Below, piece after piece: positions 62,581 to 64,000 of a stretch of DNA of 64,000 bases (positions are counted from its first letter, which is position 1; every line of letters starts with the position of its first letter). The DNA is from an uncultured Kordia sp. (lineage in GTDB: Bacteria; Bacteroidota; Bacteroidia; Flavobacteriales; Flavobacteriaceae). A program made the position numbers and the translations under genes. The stretch is taken from contig NZ_CANLEA010000021.1 in assembly GCF_947489565.1 (NCBI RefSeq), positions 29,320 to 93,319 of the forward strand. The letters are read 5' to 3'. The notes beneath the pieces are model-generated. The model worked only from the letters and a program-made list of their open reading frames with translations, was not told the origin of the DNA and searched no databases.

Positions 62581-63762
62581 ATGAAACTTTTTATACAACT
62601 GTTGACAATTCTTGTTATAAGCTGCGTTAAAATGCAAGCACAGCATATCATTAAAGTTCCTAACATTCATTTGATAGCACACAATGAAAAAACTCTTATG
62701 ATGTATGAACAAGTTGGTTTGAATACATTCAAAGAAATAGACATGGAATACCGCAACTTGAATAACATTTCTAGAAGACTACATATTGACCGAGATGGCT
62801 TGACATATTCCCTAGAACAATTACAATCTCGATACACAACAGTTTTATTTGTAGGTCACTTAAGATCCAATGGTTTTGAAGATTTAAAAAATAAGCAATG
62901 GTTCGTAAATACGAAAATCATACAACCTCATGAACGCCATATTTTTAAATTTACAGATTCTAATTTTGTTACATATCAAGAATTTGAAACATCGATCACT
63001 AATGACATTCCTGATAAGTATGAAACTCCTTATAAGGTAATTCGCGCTTCCATGTTGGAACAGCAACCTACGATAGGATATTGGCGTATTATTGACCAAG
63101 TTTGGTATCAACCGATCATTCTAGATTTTGGCAATGAAAAGCAGATTATTTTATTAAATAATCATATTGATAGCGATTTTGTATTTATTCCACTTATGGA
63201 CGAGATAAAAATAATTTCAGAAGAAATTGATATCAAAAAAACTGTTGAAATTCAGAAACATTCACCTTCATTTAGTCCGTATGATTATTTTGATCATTTC
63301 AAATTTTCAAAACTTTATAAAAAAGCAATCACCAAGAACAATACATATCGCATTCTTGATCTTTTTGGGAATGATTTGTTAGAAAAAACTTTCGATCGTA
63401 TTGAGCATAACAACTACTATATTGTTGGTGAAAACGATGGTTCATATACAGTGTATGATCTTTTATTAAACGAATTAGAGTTTCCGAATATTCAAAAGTA
63501 TTATTTTAATGAATATGGATTGGAAGTACTAACTAAAGACGAAGCATACTATAGTATTGAAGGTTTTCGAGAAACAAAATATCCAATTAAAATTGGTGGA
63601 AAAACAAACGGAAACAACCCTATAATTAGTGTTTTTCCAAAACAGAAAAAACTAACATACGAACTGCTTGAAAAAGTCACAAAATCATTCTACAAAATCA
63701 TCAAAAACGGAAAATCGGGTTGGTTAGATATTACAACGATGGAAGAGTTTTTTTTTGATTGA
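62581..63762 (+). CDS. Secreted hypothetical protein, tandem paralogue 2
   Basis: A 393-residue protein with a signal peptide ending near MQAQ (residue 20). It aligns with the whole of paralogue 1 but lacks about 130 residues before its C-terminus, where GKTNGNNPIISVFPKQKK joins the shared end. The last 130 bases match paralogue 1 with three substitutions, while the rest has drifted widely. This points to gene conversion or to a deletion by recombination. It begins 20 bases after paralogue 1. Confidence 0.75.
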   Translation: MKLFIQLLTILVISCVKMQAQHIIKVPNIHLIAHNEKTLMMYEQVGLNTFKEIDMEYRNLNNISRRLHIDRDGLTYSLEQLQSRYTTVLFVGHLRSNGFEDLKNKQWFVNTKIIQPHERHIFKFTDSNFVTYQEFETSITNDIPDKYETPYKVIRASMLEQQPTIGYWRIIDQVWYQPIILDFGNEKQIILLNNHIDSDFVFIPLMDEIKIISEEIDIKKTVEIQKHSPSFSPYDYFDHFKFSKLYKKAITKNNTYRILDLFGNDLLEKTFDRIEHNNYYIVGENDGSYTVYDLLLNELEFPNIQKYYFNEYGLEVLTKDEAYYSIEGFRETKYPIKIGGKTNGNNPIISVFPKQKKLTYELLEKVTKSFYKIIKNGKSGWLDITTMEEFFFD

Positions 63763-63816
63763 CGATTGTTGATTGTTGAGTAACGATTTTATTTTTATTG
63801 AAACTTCTTTGTTTCA

Positions 63817-63869
63817 TAGTACTTCTCGATACAACAAATCAGAGATTTGCCACTCGAAGTGACGTTTGG
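63817..63869. repeat. Copy of the dispersed intergenic repeat
   Basis: AGTACTTCTCGATACAA and CACTCGAAGTGACGTTTGG, joined by a small inverted repeat (AAATC...GATTT), are shared with the array at 26426-26860. Confidence 0.75.
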
Positions 63870-63923
63870 AAAATGCTAAATCATGAATGTTGAATTTTAA
63901 TTCAAAGAGCATTTTAAGATAAC

Positions 63924-64000
63924 AAGCGAAGCGATCAAAAAGCGAAGCGATCAAAAAGCGAAGCGATCAAAAAGCGAAGCGATCAAAAAGCGAAGCGATC
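63924..64000. repeat. 16-bp tandem repeat running off the window
   Basis: Four perfect copies of AAGCGAAGCGATCAAA and 13 bases of a fifth reach the window edge. The unit is noncoding here and its total length is unknown. Confidence 0.95.

Overview
The window looks like chromosomal DNA from a marine member of the Flavobacteriaceae; the gene content and intergenic repeats recall Kordia, but that genus call is inference. The evidence is AT-rich DNA, promoter motifs of the Bacteroidota type (TAnnTTTG at -7), a C-terminal type IX secretion sorting domain, a Bacteroidota-type RiPP leader, a grasp-with-spasm RiPP cluster, DUF2141, DUF2807 and DUF4129/DUF4350 proteins, and a split methylmalonyl-CoA mutase. 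No phage, plasmid, transposase or CRISPR genes were seen.

Layout. 1-6753: the Bacteroidota RDD / SpoIIM / DUF4129 / DUF4350 / MoxR / DUF58 envelope operon. 6797-10492: an orphan OmpA-like membrane protein, a secreted protein of six 43-residue repeats and a DUF2141 protein. 10806-11335: a Cys-rich lanthipeptide-like precursor and a 34-residue KGG peptide. 11562-13332: dps and oxyR, divergent, plus a small conserved protein. 13463-18021: a large secreted leucine-rich-repeat protein with a T9SS tail, then AIM24-like and DUF4442 proteins. 18391-22106: a PadR / PspC / DUF2807 operon behind a clear promoter. 22233-26129: trxB, a frameshifted lipoprotein gene and an uncharacterised three-gene operon. 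26863-36812: a MacB-like export system (two FtsX-type permeases, one ATPase, one HlyD-type adaptor) divergent from an NtrC-type regulator and its histidine kinase. A sigma-54 promoter and a symmetric enhancer-like site lie between them. 37056-43125: mostly small hypotheticals, plus an SDR oxidoreductase and TetR regulator with two matching operators. 43590-48878: tRNA-Pro, udk, an FtsB/DivIC-like gene and both methylmalonyl-CoA mutase subunits with a lipoprotein gene between them. 49071-55032: lipoproteins, a SLOG/LOG-like protein, an AhpD-like protein and an AraC-regulated group with two SnoaL-like proteins. 55332-58009: the grasp-with-spasm RiPP cluster. 58047-63762: enoyl-CoA hydratase, SnoaL-like, AraC and acyltransferase genes, then two tandem paralogous secreted proteins.

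The most interesting parts are: the RiPP cluster with an extra 71-residue gene between its two maturases; the sigma-54 control region of the export system; the TetR double operator; an AraC gene with no ordinary start codon for its full-length frame; and several families of intergenic repeats (MITE-like elements, 8-bp and 16-bp tandem repeats, and a 162-bp tandem array).
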